64,000 nt of DNA from Taibaiella sp. (GTDB lineage: Bacteria > Bacteroidota > Bacteroidia > Chitinophagales > Chitinophagaceae). Below are positions 1 to 9,334 of this stretch, piece by piece. The position numbers and the translations under genes were made by a program. The notes under the pieces are model-generated. The model ran no database searches and was not told the DNA's origin. It worked only from the letters and a program-made list of their open reading frames with translations. Positions within the stretch are counted from its first letter, which is position 1. Each line of letters opens with the position of its first letter. The stretch covers positions 1-64,000 of the forward strand of contig JAHBTQ010000002.1 in NCBI GenBank assembly GCA_019638495.1, in the 5' to 3' direction.

Positions 1-1
1 C

Positions 2-3000
2 AACCCTTCTGTTGCTACGATCGGTTCATCAACTGGGGTCGTTACATCAGTTGGTACAGGTACTACGGTGATAAGTTATAACACAGGTAGTAGTTGCAAC
101 AGTGCTGTAATAGTCACAGTAAATGAAGCGCCATCAGCAATTTCGGGTGCTACGGGTATTTGTTCAGGAAGTACAACAACATTAAGTAATTCGATAAGCG
201 GCGGTGCATGGAGTAGTGGGAATACAAGTGTTGCAACGGTCAATTCCTCAACAGGAGTTGTGTCAGGCATTGCGGCCGGTACTGCAACCATCATGTATGC
301 CATAGGGAGCTGTTCTGTAACAACAGTTGTTACGGTAACTGCCGCTCCTTCGGCTATAGCAGGAACACTAAGTGTATGTGAAGGCAGTTCAACTACATTG
401 AGTAATACAACAGGAGGCGGTGTGTGGAGTAGTGGTGATCCATCTGTAGCGAGTATTACCGCATCAACGGGCGTGGCTACGGGTGTGGCAGCAGGTACTG
501 CCGCGATCACCTATACAATCGGCACTTGCTCTGTGACAACGGTGCTTACAGTGAACGCCGCTAGCGCGGCGATATCAGGCGGCACGACGCTATTCCCTTC
601 GCTTACAACAGTGCTTTCTGCGTCCGTTCCGGGTGGTGCATGGAGCAGTAGCAATGTATCTATAGCAACGGTAGGTTCGTCGACCGGTATTGTCACTGCG
701 GTGGCAGCAGGCAGTGCGACGATAACTTATTCCCTGGGAAGTTGTTTGTCAGTTACGACGGAGGTTACCGTCCTGTCCGAACCTGCGCCGATAATCGGAG
801 GCCTGGGCCTGGAGGTAGGTGATGGCGATACGCTTTCAAATGCGGTAGAAGGCGGTATATGGAGCAGCTCTAATACTGCAGTAGCTACTATCGGGTCTGT
901 GAGCGGTATTCTAACTGCTGTTGGAGTGGGTACAACTACGATATCATATATGGTGGGTGGCACCTACCTGGCTACGGTCGTTGTTACGGTTACGTCACTA
1001 ACTACATCGTCTTCATGCCCGGGCGGCTGGACGACCCTTTCAGGAATACCATTCATAAATCATGTAGGTTACGAACAGGACGCCCAAATGGTCCTGGATG
1101 CTTGCGGAACTCCGTATGTGCTTTCTTCGTCATCGTCATCCCGATCATATCTTTCCAAATACAACGGTCGCGAGTTTATTTCAATGGGAGGCGCCGTTGA
1201 CACCCCCGGAGTAGTGGGAAAGGCTATGAGTGTAAACGCTGATGGTGTAGCATATGTTGTCTATAGTGACGCACTTAACAGTAACAAGGCTACAGTGAAA
1301 AGAAACAATGCTGGTATTTGGGAGACGGTAGGTATTGCCGGTTTTTCCTCTGGTGCAATTTACAATCCCGCCATTGGTATTAATGCGGATGGTGAACCAT
1401 ATGTTGCATTCAGCAATTCTCTCGGAGCCAGTTACATAACGGTGATGAAATACAATGGTACAAGTTGGGAAGCAGTGGGGGATATGAGCTACTATTCTGT
1501 TTATATAAATAGCATTGATATTCAATTTGATAGTGCCGGCACGCCCTATGTCTATTCACCAGGCTTCATGTCAATCTTGCAATATGATGGTATGTACTGG
1601 AATGAAATCTATGACGAAGTCTTTCTTTATGTACCGCCAAGTCAATTTGTAGTTGCTCCTTCGGGTGAGATATTTGTTTCCATACCTCCTCTTGGTGAAG
1701 GCAGCGCTACTATCATGCGCTATGATGGTACATCCTGGAGCACACTTAGTTCTTGCCTGCTACCGCCTGCACATACGCTTGCCGGCTGCAAGCTCGCTTT
1801 AGATAAAGAAGGGCAGCCATGGCTCGCCAATCTAGTATCTAATACAGGGGGAGAGATGACGTACTCGGTGAGCAGATATTCCGGTGCTGATTGGGTTCCT
1901 GTTAATGAAACTCCACTTCCGGTGCATCCTTTGCTCAGTTCCTACCTAAATGACCAGTTAAGAGTGGATACAGGTGGTTTGGCTTATCTGCGTGTGATAA
2001 GTGCGGACGGGTTGACAGTGGTAAGGCTTAAAAATGGGCAATGGGATTATTTGAATTCCGGTGTAGACGCAATTGAAGTAGATGGCAATAATCTCGTTAT
2101 GGCTGTGAATGGTGGGGGAATTCCATATGTGGCATATGTAGATGATTTCTCGTACCTGACAGTAAAGAAGTTTAACGGTAGTCTATGGGAGCCAGTAGGT
2201 CCGGTTAGTTCGGACGGGCACATGGAAATCGATTCGATGGTATCTTTTCCATCAATTGCAACTGAAAGTTCGGGGATAATATATGTAGCATATCAGAAGT
2301 CGGCTGGCGGACTGGGGGTGAAGAAGTTTGATGGCACTGAATGGACTACTGTAGGGAGTGATTTTTCCGGCTCACGTCCTTGTATTAAGGTCGATTCTCT
2401 TGGTGTTCCATATGTTTGCTGCTCCGCTGATACTGCCGGCGTAAAAGTGATGAGATATGATGGTAGCGCATGGGTTCAGATTGGCTCTGTTATGACTGAT
2501 CTGGTAGCAGTTCGTACTATTAGTGGAGGCTTTGCGATAGCTGGTGCACGTTTCGCTATTTCCGGCACTACGCCATATGTTTTCGCGCAAGATGTTGATT
2601 CCTCCTACCGGGGTACAGTTAAAAAATTCGATGGCAGTGACTGGGTTGATGTGGGAAGTCCGGGAATCACAGAAGGGTTTGTTGAGGATTTCGGGATTGC
2701 TTCCGCGACGGACGGTACGCCATTTATTGTTTACGCGACGTCTACAACCGGTTATTCTGTTTCTGTCAAGAAGTTCAACGGTACCTCGTGGACAAACGTT
2801 GGAGGGTCTGTGGGAGCTTCTTCAGAAAACACCCGCACATCGATAGCAATGTCCGGAAATGTTCCTGTTGTGGTTTTTGCCGACAGTGACCATGGAGACA
2901 CTCTGACAGCCAGGCGATTTGACGGCGGTTCATGGATAGATGTCGGGGATGTTGGCTTTTCCTCAATGCCACCTAGCTCTGAGGGGACTGAATATGCTCC

Positions 3001-3799
3001 TTCTGTAAGCGTATACAATGATAACGTGTATGTTTCTTATTTGAACGGCACGCCCTATGACCTTATTGTAATGAAGTATGGTACATCCACTGAGACCAGT
3101 TTCGAACATTCCCTATGTGTGGGCAATAGTGTATCACTTATTAGCAACCAAGCAGGGGAGTGGAGTAGCAGCAACCCTTCTGTAGCAAGCATAAACTGCG
3201 CAGGGATTCTCACCGGTATTTCGGCAGGTACCGCTACAATTACGTTCACGCATGATAGCTGTTACTCTACATCGGTTGTTACAGTAAACGCGTCGCCTTC
3301 GGCGGGAGTCATTACCGGCTCGTCGATTGTGGCTCCATCCTCATCGGTTTCGCTTTCTGCAAGCATTTCAGGCGGTGTATGGAGCAGTTCGGATACTGCA
3401 ACAGCTACAATTACATCCGGAGGGCTCGCAAGTGGTGTTTTAACGGGCATCGTAACAATCAGCTACACAGTGACTAGCGGCAGCTGCTCTTCGTATGCGT
3501 TGCATTCATTGGTTGTGGCATCCGCCCGGCCGGGAAACACTTCGGTTAAGATGCTTGATGAGGCACTTCTTTTCTCCGTTTATCCTAATCCGACTTCCGG
3601 AGGCTTTAATATACAATCTGATGCGACCGGTAGATTAACAGTATTTTCCATAGATGGCAGGGTAGTGGTGGAGTCTAAGTTGGACGCCGGGAACACTGCA
3701 TTGTATATGCCTTTGGGTAGTGCTACCGGTGTATATGTGCTCCGTTTCGCCGGAGATGATGGCACCGTGAAAACTTCGAAACTGATCTATAATCATTAA
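2..3799 (+). CDS. Partial T9SS surface protein, Ig-like repeats plus propeller-like domain (paralog 1)
   Basis: The reading frame is open from base 2, so the start codon lies outside the window; 1265 residues are visible. Order: a partial Ig-like (Big-type) repeat and four full ones (to about residue 336); a central block to about residue 1030 built from repeats of about 50 residues with a [KR][KR][FY][DN]G..W..VG signature, probably a beta-propeller; two more Ig-like repeats; and a C-terminal T9SS type A sorting domain (from about 1186, starting near VYPNPTSGG). The product is probably secreted and attached to the cell surface, as an adhesin or carbohydrate-binding protein; the ligand is unknown. 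It is the first of three tandem paralogs; the next gene starts 13 bp after its stop, which suggests one operon. Its Ig-like part is nearly identical to paralog 2, while the propeller part is far more divergent. Confidence 0.88.
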   Translation, partial: NPSVATIGSSTGVVTSVGTGTTVISYNTGSSCNSAVIVTVNEAPSAISGATGICSGSTTTLSNSISGGAWSSGNTSVATVNSSTGVVSGIAAGTATIMYAIGSCSVTTVVTVTAAPSAIAGTLSVCEGSSTTLSNTTGGGVWSSGDPSVASITASTGVATGVAAGTAAITYTIGTCSVTTVLTVNAASAAISGGTTLFPSLTTVLSASVPGGAWSSSNVSIATVGSSTGIVTAVAAGSATITYSLGSCLSVTTEVTVLSEPAPIIGGLGLEVGDGDTLSNAVEGGIWSSSNTAVATIGSVSGILTAVGVGTTTISYMVGGTYLATVVVTVTSLTTSSSCPGGWTTLSGIPFINHVGYEQDAQMVLDACGTPYVLSSSSSSRSYLSKYNGREFISMGGAVDTPGVVGKAMSVNADGVAYVVYSDALNSNKATVKRNNAGIWETVGIAGFSSGAIYNPAIGINADGEPYVAFSNSLGASYITVMKYNGTSWEAVGDMSYYSVYINSIDIQFDSAGTPYVYSPGFMSILQYDGMYWNEIYDEVFLYVPPSQFVVAPSGEIFVSIPPLGEGSATIMRYDGTSWSTLSSCLLPPAHTLAGCKLALDKEGQPWLANLVSNTGGEMTYSVSRYSGADWVPVNETPLPVHPLLSSYLNDQLRVDTGGLAYLRVISADGLTVVRLKNGQWDYLNSGVDAIEVDGNNLVMAVNGGGIPYVAYVDDFSYLTVKKFNGSLWEPVGPVSSDGHMEIDSMVSFPSIATESSGIIYVAYQKSAGGLGVKKFDGTEWTTVGSDFSGSRPCIKVDSLGVPYVCCSADTAGVKVMRYDGSAWVQIGSVMTDLVAVRTISGGFAIAGARFAISGTTPYVFAQDVDSSYRGTVKKFDGSDWVDVGSPGITEGFVEDFGIASATDGTPFIVYATSTTGYSVSVKKFNGTSWTNVGGSVGASSENTRTSIAMSGNVPVVVFADSDHGDTLTARRFDGGSWIDVGDVGFSSMPPSSEGTEYAPSVSVYNDNVYVSYLNGTPYDLIVMKYGTSTETSFEHSLCVGNSVSLISNQAGEWSSSNPSVASINCAGILTGISAGTATITFTHDSCYSTSVVTVNASPSAGVITGSSIVAPSSSVSLSASISGGVWSSSDTATATITSGGLASGVLTGIVTISYTVTSGSCSSYALHSLVVASARPGNTSVKMLDEALLFSVYPNPTSGGFNIQSDATGRLTVFSIDGRVVVESKLDAGNTALYMPLGSATGVYVLRFAGDDGTVKTSKLIYNH

Positions 3800-3812
3800 C
3801 TGAGAAATAGCT

Positions 3813-6800
3813 ATGACTTGCGCTAAGAAGAATATTACCCAGATTGCAGTATTGCTGTTGTTGATGTTTTCGGGCAGTGCTTATGCGCAGATATCCGGCC
3901 ACCTTGTTGTGTGCCGCGGCGCATCACGAACCATATTAACCGGTACACCTACCGGTGGTACATGGGCCAGCGGAGACGCTACCCGTGCCACGGTTAACTC
4001 CACTACTGGAGAGGTAACGGGTGTTGCGGCCGGAACGGCAACCATCAGCTATACTGATCCATCTTCTACTGTTTACACAGCTGTTGTAACGGTGAACGGC
4101 TATGTGATGGGTAACATCGGATTTTCGATGGGTTCGGACATCCGCTGCACAGGTGGGGTACCCGCAACATGCACGGTGAGCCCACTGATAGGTAATAACT
4201 GGACGAGCAGCGACGCGTCCATAGCTACAATAAATACCGGAGGGTCTGTTGTGCCGTCGGCAACGAATGCCGGCACGGTTACGATCTCTTACCGGCACAG
4301 CTATGGCAACTGCTACGTGACGCGTAGTATGACCGTGAACCCAACACCAACGGTAAGTATGACCAATCCTGTGTGTGCAGGTGTGACGCAGACGGCAACA
4401 GGCACACCTGCCGGCGGCACCTGGATGAGCAGCAATGCCAGTGTGGGTACGATCAATACCACTACCGGTGTTTTGAGCGCTTTTATAGGTGGGGGCACCT
4501 ACATCAGGTACACAGTAGGTTCATGCTACAGTCAGCCATTTCTTACTGTTTCTGCAGGTGTTGCTGCATTCGGAGGCTCTACGACACTCTGCGTAGGTAA
4601 TACGTCAACATTGACCTGCGCAACGTCAGGCGGAACATGGAGCAGTTCAGATCCTTCAGTAGCCACTATTGGTTCTTCAACAGGAGTAGTAACAGGTGTG
4701 AGCCTGGGGACGTCAACGATTAGTTATGTAGTAGGTAGTAGTTGCTTCCGCACGGCGGTGGTAACGGTGAATGCAGGTCCATCTGCTAGTTCTGGACCGG
4801 ATGAGGTATGTGTAGGACAGACGATAGCACTCACGAACACTACAGGTGGCGGCACCTGGAGTAGCAGCAGCACTGCAAGGGCTACTGTGACTACCTATGG
4901 CGGTACGGTAACCGGTATAGGCGCAGGTACAGTGAACATAAGTTACCGTGTAGGCGGCGGCTGTGCCTCAGTGAAGACGATTACAGTAAACGCGGCCATG
5001 GCCTCGATAGCGGGAGGTCCTAATGTGTGCGAGGGTAGTTCAGTAACGCTAACCCACGCCATGGGCGCAGGCACATGGACAGCGAGCAACAGCCATGCAA
5101 CAGTAGACCTTACGACGGGTGTAATGACCGGTGTGACTGCGGGTAGTGTGAACATTACCTACACAGCCAGCCCGGGTTGCAAGAAAGGACAGATGATGAT
5201 CGTAAAGTCATCACCGGCAGCCATAACCGGAGAGCTGACAGTATGCCCCGGAACAACAACGGCATTGAGCAGTGCAAGTGGAGGTGGCACCTGGAGCAGC
5301 AGCAACACATCGGTAGCTACGGTGAATAGCTATGGCGTAGTGAGTGGCGTTTCAGGTGGCACAGCAACGATAACATATACAGTAGCAAGCTGGGGCTGTT
5401 CTGCGACTGCTGTTGTTACGGTAAGTTCTACAGGTGGTAGCATCAGCGGCAGCACATCCTTGTGCCTGGGTAGCAGCACTACACTCAGTTCGTCTGCGGG
5501 CGGTGGCACATGGAGCAGCAGTAACCCTTCTGTTGCTACGATCGGTTCATCAACCGGAGTCGTTACATCAGTTGGTACAGGTACTACGGTGATAAGTTAT
5601 AACACAGGTAGTAGTTGCAATAGCGCTGTTGTGGTTACAGTAAGTGAAGCGCCATCAGCAATTTCGGGTGCTACAGGTATTTGTTCAGGAAGTACAACAA
5701 CATTAAGTAATTCGATAAGCGGCGGTGCATGGAGTAGTGGTAATACAAGTGTTGCAACGGTCAATTCATCAACCGGAGTCGTGTCAGGCGTTGCAGCGGG
5801 CACTGCTGCAATTACGTATGCTATTGGGAGCTGCTCTGTAACAACGGTAGTAAGTGTAACTGCCTCACCTTCGGCTATAGCAGGAACGCTAAGTGTATGT
5901 GAGGGAGGCTCAACAACATTGAGTAATACAACAGGAGGTGGTGTATGGAGCAGTGGAGATCCATCTGTTGCAAGTATCAGCGCATCAACGGGCGTGGCTA
6001 CGGGTGTGGCAGCAGGTACTGCCGCGATCACTTATACCGTTGGCACTTGCTCAGTTACAACAGTCATTACAGTCAATGCAGGCAGCGCTGATATTTCGGG
6101 GGGCACCACACTTTATCCTTCACTTACCACAGTACTTTCCGCATCAGTATCAGGAGGTGCATGGAGCAGCAGCAATGTATCTATAGCAACGGTGGGTTCG
6201 TCGACAGGAATTGTCACTGCGGTGGCAGCAGGCAGTGCGACGATAACTTATTCCCTGGGAAGTTGTTTGTCTGTGACCACGATTGTTACTGTATTGTCGA
6301 CCCCTGCGCCGATAATCGGAGGCCTGGGCCTGGAGGTAGGTGATGGCGATACGCTTTCAAATGCGGTAGAAGGCGGTATATGGAGCAGCTCTAATACTGC
6401 AGTAGCTACTATCGGGTCTGTGAGCGGTATTCTAACTGCTGTTGGAGTGGGTACAACTACGATATCATATATGGTGGGTGGCACCTACCTGGCTACGGTG
6501 GTTGTTACGGTTACGTCACTTATTACATCGTCGTCATGCCCGGGTTCGTGGACTGCTTTGACCGGACTTCTTAGGGTGAACCACATATCCTATGGCGGCC
6601 GTGATAATATTGCCACTGACCCATGCGGTACGCCTTATGTCATTTATTCTACGCCAGCCCATTCGTCTTTTGTAAGGAAGTTTGACGGCCACGAGTTTGC
6701 ACTTCAAGGTGGAGCAATTGATTCTGCCGGAGGCGATGGAGATGCCGTTGCTGTGGATTCTGCCGGTAACATTTACGCGGTCTACTCTGATGTGCACAAC

Positions 6801-9317
6801 AGCAACAAGGCCACCGTGAGAAAATTCAATGGAAGCACATGGGAAGTAGTTGGAACTGCTGGATTTACAACCGGGGCTGCGGTTTATTGTGCAATAGGTA
6901 TAGGTGCAGGCGGACTACCGTATGTTGCCTATGCCAGCAATGCCGGTAGCGCTACGATTAGTGTGATGAAGTTTAACGGTGCTAGTTGGGAATTGGTGGG
7001 AGACCCGAATTTTGCTTCGGGTACGGTATATAAATTGATGTTAGATTTTGATAGCACAGGCACACCTTATGTATTCTGCCCTTCCATAGAGGCTGTTATG
7101 AAATATAACGGAACAGAGTGGGTTGCAATACCGATTGATGTGCTGGCACCCGCTCTAGAGTTTTATGATCTGTACGAATTCGCAGTTGCACCATCAGGTA
7201 ATATCTATGTATCATTTGCTTCTTATACGGTAGATTATTCGGCGGTAATTAAATATGATGGTAGCTCATGGAGTGAGTTGAGTCCATGTCCGATTGGAAC
7301 GGGCAACTATATTTATGATGTGAAGTTGACGACGGGTGTGGACGGACAGCCATATGCCGCATTTTTCATTACGGGCTCAGGCACCGGCTACAGATATCTT
7401 ATAAGCAGGTACAATGGCACCGAATGGGTGCCGGTTAGTGACACAGCGCTAAATGCATACCCTGGTTGGGGATTTTCAAACTACGATCGTCTAAAAGTAG
7501 ATCCTTTAGGTACACCGTATCTTAGTTTGCATAACTATGACTACTATGGAGGAACGGTGGTAGTTCGTGTGCGAAATGGACAATGGGAGTATTTGAATGG
7601 AGGTACAAAAGGAATTGATCTTTTTGGTTATTACCCTGGTATGGTCCTGGATTCCTCCGGCACCCCATATATCTCTTACGCTGAATATGGATATGTAACC
7701 GTTAAGAAATTCAATGGAAGGAAATGGGAACCTGTTGGGCCCGTAGGAGACAACGGGCATATGGCAATTGACTCGAATGCTAGTTATACCGCGATTGTAA
7801 TGAGTAATTCAGGAGTGCCTTATATTGCTTTTGCCTCTTCTGATGGGGGGATTAAGGTGAAGAAATTTGTCGGTGGTAGCTGGGCTTCCGTTGGTACTGA
7901 ATATATTAATCCCGGAGGGAATGGCTGGTATCCCCGCATTGCGCTGGATTCTTTAGACTCACCATATGTTTGCTATCACAGTTATACAGACGGCGGATAT
8001 AGGATAATGAAATTCAATGGTGCCAGTTGGGTGCAGCTTGGCTCGATTCTGTCTAGTTTTGGCCCGAATACACAGCTGGCTACTTCAGGAACAACACCTT
8101 ACGTTTTTTCCTGGGACAGCGATAATTCCTACTATGGCACTGTAAAGAAATTTGATGGAAGCGATTGGGTAAATGTAGGTGCTCCAGGTTTTGCGGCTGT
8201 TTCGCTCGATGGCTTTGGAATTTCATTTGCTGAAGATGGAACTCCATATGTAGTATATGGAACTTCAAGTGGTAGCCATCCGGTTGCTGTTCAGATGTTT
8301 GATGGAAGTTCCTGGGTAGCAGTAGGGGGTACGGTTGGTACGGGTTCTAGTGCTTCCTGCGCAGCAATTACGGTGGCAGGTGGCACGCCATATGTGGCAT
8401 ACAGGGATAGCGAACATGGCGATACGCTGTCAGCTAAGAAATTTGATGGTAGCTCCTGGGTCAATGTTGGTGAACCCGGTTTCTTCTTCGGAACAGCCGT
8501 TCCTTATTATACAGGGCCGGTTGCTATCGCTGCCTACGGTGATAGTGTTTATGTGAGTTGCCAAAGGGATGCAGAACCTTCGATCGCAGTTATGAAATTC
8601 GGGCCGTCGACCGAGACTATTTTCGAGCATACTGTTTGCGTGGGTAGCACTGTAGAGCTTTATAGTCCACAGGGTGGCGATTGGAGCAGTAGCAATCCCG
8701 CTGTAGTTGATGTGAATTGCGCTGGCATGCTCAGAGGTATATCTGCAGGTACTGCAATAATTACTTTTACACATGACAGTTGTTACACCACTTCAGTAGT
8801 TACTGTTAACGCGTCCCCGACTCCGGGCGCCATTACCGGGCCATCAGTAGTAGCTGTTGGGTCCTCTGTTAGTCTTTCTGTGAGCGGTTCAGGCGGTGTA
8901 TGGAGTAGTTCTGACAATTTGGTGGCAACTGTTACTTCAGGTGCTTCGGTGAGTGGGGTAAGTGTTGGGCTGGTGACAATCAGTTACACCGAGACCAGTG
9001 GGTCCTGTTCTGGATACTCGTATCACTCAATGAGTGTAGCGGCAGCGAAGCCCGCAGCCGTTACTACGACAAGTGTGACGGAGCAACTTATTTCCATTGT
9101 ACCCAACCCTACAAATGGCAAATTTGTCCTGACATCTTTGATAGCCGGCCAGTTAAGCGTATTCACAATTGACGGTAGGGGATTGTTTGTCACAGAAACA
9201 AAGGCCGGGGCAAATACCTTTGAAATGCCTGCGGGTACGACACCGGGAATTTACCTGCTCCGCTTTACCGGTGATGATGGCAGTACACAAACTACACGTC
9301 TGATATACCAACCTTAA
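3813..9317 (+). CDS. T9SS surface protein, 14 Ig-like repeats plus propeller-like domain (paralog 2)
   Basis: This is a complete 1834-residue protein. A signal peptide (residues 1-26, ending SAYAQ) is followed by 12 Ig-like (Big-type) repeats of about 70-75 residues (27-905), each with a C-x-G-x-T...GGxWSS core. A propeller-like block of [KR]KF[DN]G..W..VG repeats follows (about 906-1600), then two more Ig-like repeats (about 1600-1745) and a T9SS type A sorting domain (about 1755-1834, with a PNPTNGKF start). Export would be Sec then T9SS, ending at the cell surface. Most Ig-like repeats carry paired cysteines, so disulfides are likely; repeats 11 and 12 have lost one or both. It sits 13 bp after paralog 1 and about 17 bp before paralog 3. 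Adhesion is an inference from architecture only. Confidence 0.9.
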   Translation: MTCAKKNITQIAVLLLLMFSGSAYAQISGHLVVCRGASRTILTGTPTGGTWASGDATRATVNSTTGEVTGVAAGTATISYTDPSSTVYTAVVTVNGYVMGNIGFSMGSDIRCTGGVPATCTVSPLIGNNWTSSDASIATINTGGSVVPSATNAGTVTISYRHSYGNCYVTRSMTVNPTPTVSMTNPVCAGVTQTATGTPAGGTWMSSNASVGTINTTTGVLSAFIGGGTYIRYTVGSCYSQPFLTVSAGVAAFGGSTTLCVGNTSTLTCATSGGTWSSSDPSVATIGSSTGVVTGVSLGTSTISYVVGSSCFRTAVVTVNAGPSASSGPDEVCVGQTIALTNTTGGGTWSSSSTARATVTTYGGTVTGIGAGTVNISYRVGGGCASVKTITVNAAMASIAGGPNVCEGSSVTLTHAMGAGTWTASNSHATVDLTTGVMTGVTAGSVNITYTASPGCKKGQMMIVKSSPAAITGELTVCPGTTTALSSASGGGTWSSSNTSVATVNSYGVVSGVSGGTATITYTVASWGCSATAVVTVSSTGGSISGSTSLCLGSSTTLSSSAGGGTWSSSNPSVATIGSSTGVVTSVGTGTTVISYNTGSSCNSAVVVTVSEAPSAISGATGICSGSTTTLSNSISGGAWSSGNTSVATVNSSTGVVSGVAAGTAAITYAIGSCSVTTVVSVTASPSAIAGTLSVCEGGSTTLSNTTGGGVWSSGDPSVASISASTGVATGVAAGTAAITYTVGTCSVTTVITVNAGSADISGGTTLYPSLTTVLSASVSGGAWSSSNVSIATVGSSTGIVTAVAAGSATITYSLGSCLSVTTIVTVLSTPAPIIGGLGLEVGDGDTLSNAVEGGIWSSSNTAVATIGSVSGILTAVGVGTTTISYMVGGTYLATVVVTVTSLITSSSCPGSWTALTGLLRVNHISYGGRDNIATDPCGTPYVIYSTPAHSSFVRKFDGHEFALQGGAIDSAGGDGDAVAVDSAGNIYAVYSDVHNSNKATVRKFNGSTWEVVGTAGFTTGAAVYCAIGIGAGGLPYVAYASNAGSATISVMKFNGASWELVGDPNFASGTVYKLMLDFDSTGTPYVFCPSIEAVMKYNGTEWVAIPIDVLAPALEFYDLYEFAVAPSGNIYVSFASYTVDYSAVIKYDGSSWSELSPCPIGTGNYIYDVKLTTGVDGQPYAAFFITGSGTGYRYLISRYNGTEWVPVSDTALNAYPGWGFSNYDRLKVDPLGTPYLSLHNYDYYGGTVVVRVRNGQWEYLNGGTKGIDLFGYYPGMVLDSSGTPYISYAEYGYVTVKKFNGRKWEPVGPVGDNGHMAIDSNASYTAIVMSNSGVPYIAFASSDGGIKVKKFVGGSWASVGTEYINPGGNGWYPRIALDSLDSPYVCYHSYTDGGYRIMKFNGASWVQLGSILSSFGPNTQLATSGTTPYVFSWDSDNSYYGTVKKFDGSDWVNVGAPGFAAVSLDGFGISFAEDGTPYVVYGTSSGSHPVAVQMFDGSSWVAVGGTVGTGSSASCAAITVAGGTPYVAYRDSEHGDTLSAKKFDGSSWVNVGEPGFFFGTAVPYYTGPVAIAAYGDSVYVSCQRDAEPSIAVMKFGPSTETIFEHTVCVGSTVELYSPQGGDWSSSNPAVVDVNCAGMLRGISAGTAIITFTHDSCYTTSVVTVNASPTPGAITGPSVVAVGSSVSLSVSGSGGVWSSSDNLVATVTSGASVSGVSVGLVTISYTETSGSCSGYSYHSMSVAAAKPAAVTTTSVTEQLISIVPNPTNGKFVLTSLIAGQLSVFTIDGRGLFVTETKAGANTFEMPAGTTPGIYLLRFTGDDGSTQTTRLIYQP

Positions 9318-9334
9318 CAAAGAAAATAGTGGTC

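Noticed and set aside
76..3765. Minus-strand open frames inside the tandem surface-protein genes
   Set aside because: Shadows of the repeat coding; the plus-strand genes have signal peptides and T9SS tails.
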